From: Bacteroidota bacterium
Lineage (GTDB): Bacteria > Bacteroidota > Bacteroidia > Cytophagales > Cyclobacteriaceae
Length of the DNA: 54,593 bases
Direction: 5' to 3'
Assembly (NCBI GenBank): GCA_023412765.1
Contig: JAEZBX010000028.1
Location: 1 to 54,593 of the forward strand
A model generated the notes under the pieces. The model was not told the origin of the DNA. It saw nothing but the letters and a program-made list of their open reading frames with translations, and did no database searches. Positions 42,732 through 50,115 of the stretch are shown here, piece by piece; position 1 is the first letter of the stretch; every line of letters starts with the position of its first letter. The position numbers were made by a program, and so were the translations under genes.

Positions 42732-43274
42732 TTATCCGTTACCATTAGAAACCCATTTCACGAATAGAAACGCTCCAATTGCGAGAGCAATAGCCCCTGC
42801 AATCCAAAAGGCGTTGCTAATATTTGCTAATGTTATCAGTACGATGCCGCCGACTCCAAATGCAAGGGCCAGCGCGGCAAGGGTGTCAAATACTTTTGTT
42901 CGTTTCACTGAATCGACGCTCTCGCTTTTCTTCACGTCATTCTTTATCAGCGCTTTAAGTTCTGTCTTTAGCTCCTTTTTCAATTCTTTTCGCTCAGCCT
43001 TGGACATGGCATTAACCTTTTCAACAACCGACTTTAATTCATCCTCCTTTTCCACTTTGTTGGTTTCGACAATTGTCGGGCTGGATTCGGCGCTTGCCAC
43101 AAATGCCTCTTCACTAAGCTTTAACGGGCTTTCAGCAACTGCAGGCGTAGGGTTAACTACGGTCGTCTTCCTCCCAGCATTATAGTCATACGTGTCAAAA
43201 TGATAGACGTACTTCTTGGGCGAGCATGCTGCTAAGAAGATGGCTGCGATTATAAGCAGTTGATGAAATTTCAT
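42732..43274 (-). CDS. Lipoprotein of unknown function with two C-terminal membrane segments
   Basis: 180 residues from ATG at 43272-43274. A longer frame begins at 43388 but its first 38 residues overlap the neighbour and lack a signal; the internal Met gives a clean lipoprotein signal ending LAAC. The mature part is polar and contains a lysine/glutamate-rich helix (residues ~70-118), then two hydrophobic segments (about 128-150 and 154-172). No family is recognised. It follows the DUF6787-like gene by 4 nt, so the two are an operon. Confidence 0.7.
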   Translation of the reverse strand: MKFHQLLIIAAIFLAACSPKKYVYHFDTYDYNAGRKTTVVNPTPAVAESPLKLSEEAFVASAESSPTIVETNKVEKEDELKSVVEKVNAMSKAERKELKKELKTELKALIKNDVKKSESVDSVKRTKVFDTLAALALAFGVGGIVLITLANISNAFWIAGAIALAIGAFLFVKWVSNGNG

Positions 43275-43278
43275 GTCT

Positions 43279-43587
43279 TTACTTTTTAGTTTTTCCAATC
43301 GACGATAATCTCTTAAACATCCTTTTTTCAAACGCCCAAAAAAAACTGAATTGTCCGAACAAAAACCCATAACCCAATAATATAACATTATAGAGTGGCA
43401 ATATTAAGATATAATATAAAACCGAGGCTATAACTGTATCTCCTTGTTCGCCTGCAAGGAACGTAAGCAGCGGCCTCTTTATAAACAAAACTGTAAATCC
43501 AGTACACGCAAAAACAATTAGCACAATAATCACCTGGAACGGACTGCCGAGATTCCAACGATTCTTAAGTCTATCAATCCATGACAC
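43279..43587 (-). CDS. Small membrane protein, DUF6787-like
   Basis: 102 residues with two hydrophobic segments (about 17-36 and 53-77) and basic ends. The N-terminal WIDRLKNRWNLGSPFQV and C-terminal GQFSFFWAFEKRMFKRL patterns recall small conserved Bacteroidota membrane proteins; the DUF assignment is from memory and uncertain. It lies 12 nt downstream of the pseudouridine synthase and 4 nt before the lipoprotein, in one operon. Confidence 0.65.
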   Translation of the reverse strand: MSWIDRLKNRWNLGSPFQVIIVLIVFACTGFTVLFIKRPLLTFLAGEQGDTVIASVLYYILILPLYNVILLGYGFLFGQFSFFWAFEKRMFKRLSSIGKTKK

Positions 43588-43599
43588 GCCAGGAATGTT

Positions 43600-44289
43600 T
43601 TATGCAAGGTCCAATTTTAGAAAATATTTCCATAAACCCATATCTGGCAGTGGTGCTTTAACGGTCAACGGGACTTTTCTAACGGGATGTATAAAAGTTA
43701 ATTGTTTGGCGTGCAGGTAAATGCTGCCATCTTCGTTTGCCTTTTCATTCCCATATTTAACGTCGCCTTTAATCGTGCAGCCCATACTTGATAATTGTAC
43801 CCTGATTTGGTGGGGTCTGCCTGTAACGGGTCTTACTTCAAGCAGGTAAACGCCGCTTGCATGGGCGAGAACCGTGTAGTGTAGTGTCGCCTGTTGAGCT
43901 CCCGGCCTTTCAGCATTAAATGCTGTTGTTCGATTCCGGGCCGGGTCTTTTAATAGCCAATGCATTAGTGTTCCCTTTTCTGCGGGTGGCTTATGGGAAA
44001 CCAGCGCCCAGTATATCTTTTCGGTCTCCTTATCGCGAAAGAGTGCATTCATTCGCTCTAACGCTTTGGACGTACGAGCAAGAACCACCACACCACTTAC
44101 CGGTCTGTCAAGCCTATGAACCAAACCCAGGAAAACAGCACCCGGCTTACCGTATTTATCTTTTATGTATTCCTTTCCAAGATCTACCAGAGACTTATCC
44201 CCCGTTACATCCGATTGGCTAAGAAGCCCCGCTGATTTATTAACTATCAATAAATGATTATCCTCGAAAAGGACCGAAAAAGGAATCAT
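43600..44289 (-). CDS. RluA-family RNA pseudouridine synthase
   Basis: 229 residues. The active-site block is LVHRLDRPVSGVVVLAR with the catalytic Asp (the usual HRLDxxTSG has valine at the Thr position). A later RPVTGRPHQIRVQLSSMG motif is the second signature. No N-terminal S4 domain is present. It converts uridine to pseudouridine in rRNA or tRNA; the target cannot be told. First gene of a leftward trio. Confidence 0.92.
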   Translation of the reverse strand: MIPFSVLFEDNHLLIVNKSAGLLSQSDVTGDKSLVDLGKEYIKDKYGKPGAVFLGLVHRLDRPVSGVVVLARTSKALERMNALFRDKETEKIYWALVSHKPPAEKGTLMHWLLKDPARNRTTAFNAERPGAQQATLHYTVLAHASGVYLLEVRPVTGRPHQIRVQLSSMGCTIKGDVKYGNEKANEDGSIYLHAKQLTFIHPVRKVPLTVKAPLPDMGLWKYFLKLDLA

Positions 44290-44587
44290 TTTTTAAAGTT
44301 TCGTCCCGATTAGAAAACAAGAATACCTTAACTGCAAACGATTATCAGATACGATCAAATGCATTTTGCCCGAAGTTTCGGTCATCCAATGAGGTTTTAT
44401 TTTGGGAATATAAAAGTATCAATCCGGCCCATTTCGGGACGTCTTGAATTTGAAATGTAGAACAGCAATTACTAATGTTATTCTCATAAATACAAAAAAC
44501 GTGAAATTTGACGTCCTCGGCGCTCTTTTTTTCGTATTCACGCATTGCAAGGATTTTTGATTATCGCTGGACTAGTTCTTGCAAAGA

Positions 44588-44788
44588 ATGGGATATAAAA
44601 ACCCCGATATGAAAAACAAGAAAGGAATCTTCGACATTACTGAGAATAGAACCTTCAACACTGCTGAGGACGAAGCAAAATACTGGAGAGAAAAATATCA
44701 GGTTTCAACAAGGCACCTGATGGTTGCTGTTAAAGAGTGGGGAAAGCTTAGACAGCAGGTTGAAGAATACCGCAGCAAGGTTGCCTGA
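44588..44788 (+). CDS. Small protein, DUF3606-like
   Basis: 66 residues from ATG 44588 (an in-frame TTG at 44579 and an ATG at 44609 are alternatives). The core TAEDEAKYWREKYQVSTRHLMVAVKEWG resembles the DUF3606 pattern of a short helical protein. Highly charged, no signal. A 298-nt gap separates it from the pseudouridine synthase gene; no feature was identified there. Function unknown. Confidence 0.55.
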   Translation: MGYKNPDMKNKKGIFDITENRTFNTAEDEAKYWREKYQVSTRHLMVAVKEWGKLRQQVEEYRSKVA

Positions 44789-44926
44789 TACCTCGCTACC
44801 CGGCCTCGCATTTTTGTTTGCCTATTACCGAGGGGCCAACTCTCCAATCTGCCTTTCAACATTACCAGTTGAGGTTTAAAAAACTTTTTTTTGTAGGGCG
44901 GTCGTGCGTGCGCTACCTTCATTTGC

Positions 44927-45838
44927 ATGAACGTATTTTTCAAGCGCAGAAGATTTCTACAATCCGTGATTTCTCTGCCCTTGCTGGCAGTTCCAGGAGC
45001 ATCCGCCAAAGATCTTTACCAGGATAGAAATATCAACGCGGGAACAGACAGGCTTAAAATGAGCCTCAACGCATTTTCATTCAATGACCCGCTCATGGAC
45101 AAGAAAATGACCCTCGATAACCTGCTGGAAACTTGTTCTGAGATCGGTTTTGAAGGGGTCGATATTACCGCTTACTACTTTCCCGGTTATCCAGCCGTGC
45201 CAGACGACAATTTTCTATATCATATCAAACGAAAAGCATTTAGACTCGGACTGGATATTACCGGTACGGGTGTACGCAACGACTTTACCGAACCCGATAA
45301 GAAGAAAAGAGCTGAGCATGTAACCTTGGTCAAGAACTGGGTTGACGCAGCCTCAAAGCTCGGCGCACCTGTTGTAAGAATATTTGCAGGCACCCAAAAT
45401 CCAAAAGGTTATACAAGACCTCAAATAATGGAGTGGATGCTTCAGGACATTCATGAATGTGTGGAGTACGGAAAAAAGCATGGAGTTATCGTTGCAATAC
45501 AAAACCACAACGACTTTATCCAGACAGCAGAGCAAGCAAATGACTTTATAGAGAAAATAGACTCCGAATGGTTCGGGCTGATCCTTGACACGGGCAGCTA
45601 TCGCGTTCATGACCCGTATGATGAAATTGAAAAATCAGCTAAATACGCTGTTAATTGGCAGATCAAGGAACACGTCTTTGTTAATGGTGCTGAAGTACCT
45701 GCCGACATACCAAGGCTGATAAGAATTATAAAAGCTGCAGGCTACAAGGGCTACATTCCCATAGAGACATTAGGGGCTGGAGATCCTAAGCAAAAGGTTA
45801 CCGCTCTTTTCAAACAGGTGAAAGAAGCTGTAGGCTGA
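44927..45838 (+). CDS. Exported sugar phosphate isomerase/epimerase (TIM barrel), paralogue 2
   Basis: 303 residues. N-terminus KRRRFLQSVISLPLLAVPGASA is a twin-arginine-like signal. The mature TIM barrel has SLNAFSFNDPL, EGVDITAYYFPGYP, VVRIFAGTQNP, VAIQNHNDFIQ, LILDTGSYRVHDP, WQIKEHVF and YIPIETLGAGDP, giving metal-ligand positions in the expected order. A possible promoter (TTTG-N20-TACCTTCA) would place the transcription start at the ATG itself. It precedes the GMC cluster by 229 nt. Substrate unknown, probably a sugar or keto-sugar. Confidence 0.85.
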   Translation: MNVFFKRRRFLQSVISLPLLAVPGASAKDLYQDRNINAGTDRLKMSLNAFSFNDPLMDKKMTLDNLLETCSEIGFEGVDITAYYFPGYPAVPDDNFLYHIKRKAFRLGLDITGTGVRNDFTEPDKKKRAEHVTLVKNWVDAASKLGAPVVRIFAGTQNPKGYTRPQIMEWMLQDIHECVEYGKKHGVIVAIQNHNDFIQTAEQANDFIEKIDSEWFGLILDTGSYRVHDPYDEIEKSAKYAVNWQIKEHVFVNGAEVPADIPRLIRIIKAAGYKGYIPIETLGAGDPKQKVTALFKQVKEAVG

Positions 45839-45973
45839 CCGTTGTGATTTCGTTATGGTAGATAATTTAATTCTAATTAATCTCAAAGAAGTTATTGTAT
45901 AAATAAATAATTGTTGCCGGGACCATTTTTTCCCGGTGTGGTTTCTTATCAGGCACAAGCATAATTCCTGCTA

Positions 45974-45992
45974 TCAGTCAACTGTTGACTGA
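45974..45992. promoter_or_regulatory. 19-bp perfect palindrome, candidate operator of the GMC operon
   Basis: TCAGTCAAC, one central T, GTTGACTGA. It lies 75 nt before the ATG of the TAT small subunit. A nearby hairpin CCGGGA/TCCCGG (45917-45936) may end the upstream transcript. Confidence 0.5.
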
Positions 45993-46067
45993 CCAGCGAT
46001 GGAAATTTTGTTTTCAATACGCATATTGTTTGATACCTTGAGTAAAACACTACTACCCAATTTAACC

Positions 46068-46589
46068 ATGAACCGGCGAACCTCATTAAAGAATCTGCTT
46101 GTTGCTACAGGTGGATTAATTTCACTGCCCGCCTGGGCTGATAACTGGAGCATACCAGACCTTGCCTCATTACCTTCGACGCTGTCATCAGCCAGCCGGG
46201 AAATATTGGCTTCTGTGGCAGATACGATAATACCTGCGGGAAATTCTATAGGTGCATTGTCAGTAGGCGTAGATAAGTTTCTGGAGAAACTCATTGCGAA
46301 CTGTTACGAAAAAGAGGTTCAAGACAACGTGGCAAAGCAGTTGGAGGCTTTGAACTCAAAAGCAAAAAGTACGCATGGGGTTCCCTTCAAAGAGTGTAAC
46401 CAATCACAAAGAGAAACCTTGCTTACCAGTTTATCAAATTCAGAAAACAAAGATGAAAAAGACTTTTTTGAATTGGTGAAATCGCAGACCATTCGGGGCT
46501 TCAATACTTCAAGAGAGGTAATGCTGCAATACCTGAATTATAAAATTCTTCCTGGTCATTTCTATGGTTGTGTTGACGTTAACGCATAA
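46068..46589 (+). CDS. Gluconate 2-dehydrogenase subunit 3-like protein (GMC partner)
   Basis: 173 residues from ATG 46068, which gives the twin-arginine signal MNRRTSLKNLLVATGG; an earlier in-frame ATG at 45999 adds 23 residues without a signal. The body contains LASVADTIIPAGNSIGALSVGVD and a C-terminal HFYGCVDVNA, typical of the small subunit that pairs with GMC-type dehydrogenases and carries them across the membrane. The large subunit begins 5 nt after the stop, so the two are coupled. No cytochrome c gene is next to them, unlike many related three-subunit enzymes. Confidence 0.88.
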   Translation: MNRRTSLKNLLVATGGLISLPAWADNWSIPDLASLPSTLSSASREILASVADTIIPAGNSIGALSVGVDKFLEKLIANCYEKEVQDNVAKQLEALNSKAKSTHGVPFKECNQSQRETLLTSLSNSENKDEKDFFELVKSQTIRGFNTSREVMLQYLNYKILPGHFYGCVDVNA

Positions 46590-46594
46590 GTATC

Positions 46595-48298
46595 ATGGCA
46601 AATCTGTTACTAGACTCAAAGAAGAAAAGAACATACGACGCAATTGTGATCGGTTCCGGAGCAAGTGGTGGCTGGGCGGCAAAAGAACTTTGTGACAAAG
46701 GGTTAAAAACGCTTGTACTTGAACGTGGTCGCGATGTGCAACATATCAAGGATTATCCAACGGCAAGCAAAGCCCCGTGGCAATTTGAGTATAGAGGTAC
46801 CGTTCCCTTAGAAAAAAGAAAAGGGCACGAGTTTGCACGTTTCCTCCGGGAGGAAACATTGCATTGGGCTATCAAAGATGATGAACAGCCTTTCATAGAA
46901 GAGAAACCATTCCGTTGGTTTCGTGGCTATCACGTCGGAGGAAAATCATTACTCTGGGCGAGACAAACACAGCGATGGAGTGATTACGATTTTGAGGGTC
47001 CTCTGCGCGACGGATTTGCCGTTGACTGGCCCATCCGTTATAAAGATCTCGAGCCTTGGTACGCACATGTGGAAAAGTTTGCAGGAATTGCTGGCAATAG
47101 GGATGGACTTCCTGAGTTACCAGACAGCGAATGCATGCCCGCCATTGAGATCAGCTGTATCGAACAATATTTTCGTGAAAGCTTAAAAAAAAATTATGTT
47201 GATCGGCACCTCATCCAGGCACGCTGCGCTCACATAACCGATCCTCAGGAAATTCACAAAGAACAAGGAAGACAAAAGTGTCAGCATCAGGCACAGTGCA
47301 ACCGAGGTTGCGTGTATGGCGCCTACTTTAGTAGTAATTCGTCTACTATACCCTGGGCGATGAAGACTAAAAGGTTGACCATCCGACCTCACGCTGTCGT
47401 GCATTCCGTCATATTTGACGATAAAAAAAATCGGGCAACAGGTGTTCGAATTGTTGATGCCAACACCAAAGAAATGATAGAATTCTATGCTGATGTCATT
47501 TTTGTAAATGCTTCTGCACTGAACTCAAATGCCATTTTACTCAATTCGAAATCAAGCAGATTTCCGAATGGCCTGGGAAATGATAGTGGGCTATTGGGAA
47601 AATATATCGCGTGGCACAATTACAGAGGAAAAGCTAACGCAGAATATGATGGCTTCAAGGATAAGAAGACTGATGGCCGCAGTCCGACTCACAGCTACAT
47701 TCCCCGTTTTCGGAATGTAAAAGGACAGGAAATGGATTTCCTGCGTGGGTATGCAATAGGCATTGGAGGAGGACGAGGCTACAAAACGGATACATCAGTT
47801 ATTGGCGATCAGCTGAGAGAAAATATTCTTCATCCTCCATTAGGGAATTGGGGCATTAGCAGCTGGATGATGGGAGAAACTGTTCCCCAGGAAAAGAATC
47901 ACGTGCGCCTTCACAGCGATCTGAAAGACAAATACGGAATTCCGCAATTAATCATTTCTTGTGAGTGGAGCGATAACGATGACAAAATGGTTGCCGACTA
48001 TATCGAACAATCAAAAGAGATGTTTGAGAAGGCAGGCTTTACTAACATTACCGCTGTTGACACCAAATCGCCTCCAGGAGCCGACATTCATGAAATGGGT
48101 GGAGTAAGAATGGGTCGTGAGGAAAAGACATCCCTGCTGAATAGCTGGAATCAGTTGCACCATTGCAAGAATGTTTTTGTTACAGATGGCGCCTGCATGA
48201 CATCAACAGCAACTCAAAATCCAACGTTAACCTTTATGGCAATTACCGCCAGAGCTGCAAATCATGCAGTAGAAGAACTAAAGAAAAGAAATATCTAA
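46595..48298 (+). CDS. GMC-type FAD oxidoreductase, large subunit
   Basis: 567 residues, no signal peptide, consistent with co-export by the TAT small subunit. FAD fold: AIVIGSGASGGWAAKEL; the middle has the KSLLWARQTQRWSDYDF block, a cysteine-containing QCNRGCVYGAYFSSN segment, and the C-terminus holds HEMGGVRMG and TQNPTLTFMAIT, the usual substrate/FAD-closing motifs. Such enzymes oxidise sugars, gluconate or glycosides, in several cases at C3. Coupled to the small subunit upstream and 17 nt before the isomerase downstream. The electron acceptor is unknown. Confidence 0.93.
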   Translation: MANLLLDSKKKRTYDAIVIGSGASGGWAAKELCDKGLKTLVLERGRDVQHIKDYPTASKAPWQFEYRGTVPLEKRKGHEFARFLREETLHWAIKDDEQPFIEEKPFRWFRGYHVGGKSLLWARQTQRWSDYDFEGPLRDGFAVDWPIRYKDLEPWYAHVEKFAGIAGNRDGLPELPDSECMPAIEISCIEQYFRESLKKNYVDRHLIQARCAHITDPQEIHKEQGRQKCQHQAQCNRGCVYGAYFSSNSSTIPWAMKTKRLTIRPHAVVHSVIFDDKKNRATGVRIVDANTKEMIEFYADVIFVNASALNSNAILLNSKSSRFPNGLGNDSGLLGKYIAWHNYRGKANAEYDGFKDKKTDGRSPTHSYIPRFRNVKGQEMDFLRGYAIGIGGGRGYKTDTSVIGDQLRENILHPPLGNWGISSWMMGETVPQEKNHVRLHSDLKDKYGIPQLIISCEWSDNDDKMVADYIEQSKEMFEKAGFTNITAVDTKSPPGADIHEMGGVRMGREEKTSLLNSWNQLHHCKNVFVTDGACMTSTATQNPTLTFMAITARAANHAVEELKKRNI

Positions 48299-48315
48299 TA
48301 AGACTAAATCAGAAC

Positions 48316-49194
48316 ATGGGAAAGCAAATGAAAATTTATATCGCACTTGCAGCAATTTTATTCGTTGGAGTATCGTCTCCGACCACCGTTAAAGCTCAGA
48401 AAAGTAAAAAACCCCTGTACACAGCAGCCCTTGGGATTGCCCCGTATACCTACCGGAGAAGTTTTCCGAATGGTGTAGCCGAAACGTTGGATACCATAAA
48501 GAATCTTGGCTTTACCGAAATCGAAGGCGGTGGCGGACGGGATATGAGTCCTGAGGAGTACAGGAAGCTTTGCGACGAGCGTGGACTCAGCATACCTTCA
48601 ATGGGATCGGGTTACGAAGGTCTCGTTAAAGATCCCCAAGCAGTTGCAGACCACGCAAAAATTCTCGGTGCAAAATATGTTATGGTCGCGTGGATTCCGC
48701 ACAAGACCGGCAGCTTCAATTTTGAGAATGCAAAGAAAGCAGTTGAAGATTTTAATGCTGCTGGAAAAGTTTTGAAAGAAAATGGGATCACGCTTTGCTA
48801 CCATGCGCATGGCTACGAGTTCTGGCCGCATGAAAAAGGAACATTGCTGGATTACATCATAACCAACACAAACCCGGAGTATGTCTCATTTGAAATGGAT
48901 GTTATGTGGATACATTTCGGTGGGGGCGATCCTGTAAAACTTCTAAAAAAATATGGTGACCGCTGGAAGCTTATGCACCTCAAAGATTTAAAGAAAGGAA
49001 CAAAGAAAGATCTCACCGGACTTACCTCGCCAGAAAATGATGTACCCCTTGGGACAGGTGAACTCGATATTCCCGGTATATTGAAAGCAGCGAAAAAGGT
49101 AGGTATCAAGCATTATTTTATTGAAGACGAAAGCAGCAACATTAGGGTTTCGGTGCCGCAGAGTATCGCTTATTTGAAGGGATTAACAGAGTAG
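48316..49194 (+). CDS. Secreted sugar phosphate isomerase/epimerase (TIM barrel), paralogue 3
   Basis: 292 residues from ATG 48316 (a second Met is four codons later). An upstream open stretch inside the GMC gene is not the start. Sec-type signal (cleavage near TTVKAQ), then a TIM barrel with GIAPYTYRR, TEIEGGGGRDM, CYHAHGYEF, FEMDVMWIHFGG, WKLMHLKDLK and HYFIEDES supplying the metal ligands. It is the last gene of the GMC operon, so it probably acts on the oxidised sugar product. Array F starts 2 nt after the stop. Confidence 0.87.
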   Translation: MGKQMKIYIALAAILFVGVSSPTTVKAQKSKKPLYTAALGIAPYTYRRSFPNGVAETLDTIKNLGFTEIEGGGGRDMSPEEYRKLCDERGLSIPSMGSGYEGLVKDPQAVADHAKILGAKYVMVAWIPHKTGSFNFENAKKAVEDFNAAGKVLKENGITLCYHAHGYEFWPHEKGTLLDYIITNTNPEYVSFEMDVMWIHFGGGDPVKLLKKYGDRWKLMHLKDLKKGTKKDLTGLTSPENDVPLGTGELDIPGILKAAKKVGIKHYFIEDESSNIRVSVPQSIAYLKGLTE

Positions 49195-49196
49195 CG

Positions 49197-49412
49197 AAGC
49201 ACAAGGCTGTAAGCAAAAAGCAGAACGCTCGTGCGTAGGACTTTTAAGGTTTCGGCCGGGAAATGTTGTTACCTTACACGCCTTGCGTTCTAAGGTTGTC
49301 CAACGCATCATAAACTTCACTCGACTACCTGCTTTTCCCGACCTTAAAAAGGCAATTTCCCCTGCCCAACGCACATCCGAGCGTTGGGCGTTTTGCTTTC
49401 TGCCTTCTGCCT
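49197..49412 (+). repeat. Heptad array F with mirrored arm (ANGCNNN words)
   Basis: Left array 49197-49231: AAGCACA, AGGCTGT, AAGCAAA, AAGCAGA, ACGCTCG. Right array 49378-49412, reverse complement: AGGCAGA twice, AAGCAAA, ACGCCCA, ACGCTCG. Words three and five are identical in both arms. Inner arms (CTTTTAAGGT at 49240 with ACCTTAAAAAG at 49341) nest inside. It fills most of the 361-nt gap before the YceI gene; the remaining part has no other feature. Confidence 0.85.
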
Positions 49413-49555
49413 CACGTAGTCTCACGCACGTATGTTCTACTGATATTCCTCCTGAAATCTGAACTGCAGAATAGCAAAATTCACGGTTAGACATTTCATC
49501 ATTTTTTTCATCGTACATACGTTTTCGTAGGACGTAATGGTAGACAGGTTGTATT

Positions 49556-50107
49556 ATGCGCATTGTTCGGGTTTTGATCATTCTTTCACTTGCCGCATTC
49601 TCCACCGGGTTGAAGGCTCAAAAAAAATATACCACCCGGAACGCGAAGATCGATTTTACTTCTGAGGCTCAGCTTGAGTTGATCAAAGCGGCGTCTAACA
49701 ATGTAAAAGGGTTGATTGATCCAGCAACAAACCAGTTTGCATTTACCATCGACGTCAATTCATTCCAGGGTTTTAACAGCATGCTGCAACGGGAACACTT
49801 CAATGAGAAATACATGGAGAGTGAAAAATATCCCAAGGCAACATTCAGCGGTAAGATTATTGAACAAGTCGATTTTATGTCAGACGGCTCATATGATGTG
49901 AGGGCCAAAGGAGATCTAGATATTCATGGTGTAAAACAGACTCGGATTATAAAAAGCAAAATCACGATCAAGAATGGATCGTTGAAAATAAATGCAACAT
50001 TCGACGTGCCGCTTGCTGATCATAATATCACTATCCCTACCGTTGTAAGTCAAAAAATAGCAACACTGATTAAGGTACAATTCGACGCGTCGATGTCGCT
50101 CCAATAG
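49556..50107 (+). CDS. YceI-like secreted lipid-binding protein
   Basis: 183 residues with a signal peptide (MRIVRVLIILSLAAFSTGLKA). The mature domain follows the YceI lipocalin-like pattern: KIDFTSEAQLELIKAAS, FAFTIDVNSFQGFNSMLQREHFNE, the YMESEKYPKATFSG block, GDLDIHGVKQTRII and ITIPTVVSQKIATLIKVQFDAS. YceI proteins bind isoprenoid-like lipids in the periplasm. The two-component-like sensor gene begins 8 nt later, so they are likely co-transcribed. Confidence 0.88.
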   Translation: MRIVRVLIILSLAAFSTGLKAQKKYTTRNAKIDFTSEAQLELIKAASNNVKGLIDPATNQFAFTIDVNSFQGFNSMLQREHFNEKYMESEKYPKATFSGKIIEQVDFMSDGSYDVRAKGDLDIHGVKQTRIIKSKITIKNGSLKINATFDVPLADHNITIPTVVSQKIATLIKVQFDASMSLQ

Positions 50108-50115
50108 TATTAGCT

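Noticed and set aside
43275..43388. N-terminal extension of the lipoprotein gene
   Set aside because: It overlaps the neighbouring membrane protein gene; the internal ATG at 43274 gives a proper lipoprotein signal.
45917..45936. Hairpin CCGGGA/TCCCGG as a strong terminator
   Set aside because: The T residues are in the loop, not after the stem, so only weak termination is plausible.
48163..48315. N-terminal extension of the third isomerase inside the GMC gene
   Set aside because: It is out of frame with a conserved GMC C-terminus and lacks family similarity; ATG 48316 starts a good signal peptide.
49505..49545. TACG/CGTA repeat before the YceI gene as a third BlaI-type operator
   Set aside because: Half-site and spacing differ from the two dyads at 13045 and 13102.
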